Of a stretch of DNA of 34,468 bases, positions 34,362 to 34,468 are shown in pieces. A program made the translations under genes and the position numbers. Within the stretch, counting starts at the first letter, position 1, and the number at the start of each line of letters is the position of its first letter. Origin of the DNA: Clostridia bacterium (GTDB lineage Bacteria > Bacillota_A > Clostridia > Christensenellales > Aristaeellaceae); the NCBI GenBank assembly GCA_017517815.1, contig JAFWYA010000100.1:1-34468 (forward strand), read 5' to 3'. The notes beneath the pieces were generated by a model, which had not been told where the DNA came from, did not search any database, and saw only the letters and a program-made list of their open reading frames with translations.

Positions 34362-34468
34362 CTAAGCCACCAGTTCTGTTCGAAACAGGACTGGTGTTTT
34401 TCCGTTCAATTTCCGAACGGGACGTTCATTGTTGAAATAGTAGATGGCTTGCGCAACGATCGCGCGCA
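34362..34468 (-). CDS. IS3-family-type transposase, C-terminal fragment at window edge
   Basis: Only the last 35 codons are in the window, ending in TAG at 34362-34364. The minus-strand frame reads IYYFNNERPVRKLNGKTPV and then LFRTELVA. YFNNERP followed by a KTPVxFR motif is the characteristic end of the integrase-core (OrfB) transposase of IS3-type elements. The gene runs off the right end; whether it is intact cannot be seen. Its last codons contain a 13-bp inverted repeat (34368-34380 with 34384-34396) followed by TTTTT on the plus strand, which may stop transcription entering from nagZ. Confidence 0.75.
   Translation of the reverse strand, partial: RAIVAQAIYYFNNERPVRKLNGKTPVLFRTELVA
34368..34401 (+). 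terminator. Terminator-like hairpin inside the transposase 3' end
   Basis: A 13-bp stem with one G-U pair (34368-34380 with 34384-34396) and CGA loop, followed by TTTTT on the plus strand. It could replace the broken nagZ terminator and block read-through into the IS. Confidence 0.65.

Larger units (their letters stand above)
34328..34468 (-). mobile_element. End of an IS3-type insertion sequence (partial)
   Basis: From about 34328 to the window edge the sequence is IS-like: a possible terminal repeat beginning TGAAGTAGTCAATAG (the start of 34328-34352), then the 3' end of a transposase gene on the minus strand. The outer boundary is inferred from the broken terminator. The other end lies outside the window. 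Confidence 0.65.

Overview
The window looks like chromosomal DNA of a spore-forming, moderately GC-rich Clostridia-type Firmicute. Evidence: two tandem alpha/beta-type small acid-soluble spore proteins, a Firmicutes-style ribosomal protein L10 leader, a T-box leader on ileS, a class B sortase, TTG/GTG starts with strong AGGAGG sites, and near-consensus sigma-A promoters. No species can be named from the sequence alone.

Layout. 1-1.7 kb: a monocistronic tRNA-Trp gene with a perfect promoter and tandem terminators, then a YgjV-like membrane protein and a class I glutamine amidotransferase-fold hydrolase. 1.7-3.5 kb: two SASP genes (minus) divergent from an isolated rplJ-rplL operon. 3.5-8.9 kb: a small unknown protein, class B sortase, CNNM/CBS/CorC membrane protein coupled to a HAD phosphatase, an MFS transporter and a cupin. 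8.9-11.7 kb: a PfkB sugar kinase and an M56/BlaR1-like membrane protein that has lost its protease motif. 11.7-18.5 kb: a T-box-controlled type 2-like isoleucyl-tRNA synthetase followed by a coupled RNA-modification operon (methyltransferase, RluA-type pseudouridine synthase, tgt, Nudix). 18.5-23.5 kb (minus): an IlvD/Edd dehydratase and a polar amino-acid ABC importer with a dimethylargininase-like hydrolase, behind a promoter that carries an ARG-box-like palindrome.

23.8-34.5 kb (plus) is the most interesting part. It holds nagB; an operon of a fucose/arabinose-isomerase-like protein, a ROK kinase and an RpiR regulator; a degenerate fragment resembling the C-terminus of NamZ; and then NamZ (DUF1343), a tandem-GNAT protein resembling the glucosaminide acetyltransferase GlmA, MurQ, AnmK and NagZ. 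Together these read as a cytoplasmic peptidoglycan-amino-sugar salvage locus: GlcN ends are acetylated, GlcNAc and MurNAc are clipped off, (anhydro)MurNAc is phosphorylated, MurQ removes the lactyl ether, and after deacetylation (nagA not in the window) NagB feeds fructose-6-phosphate to glycolysis. At the right edge an IS3-type element (transposase C-terminus only) appears to have inserted into the right arm of the nagZ terminator.
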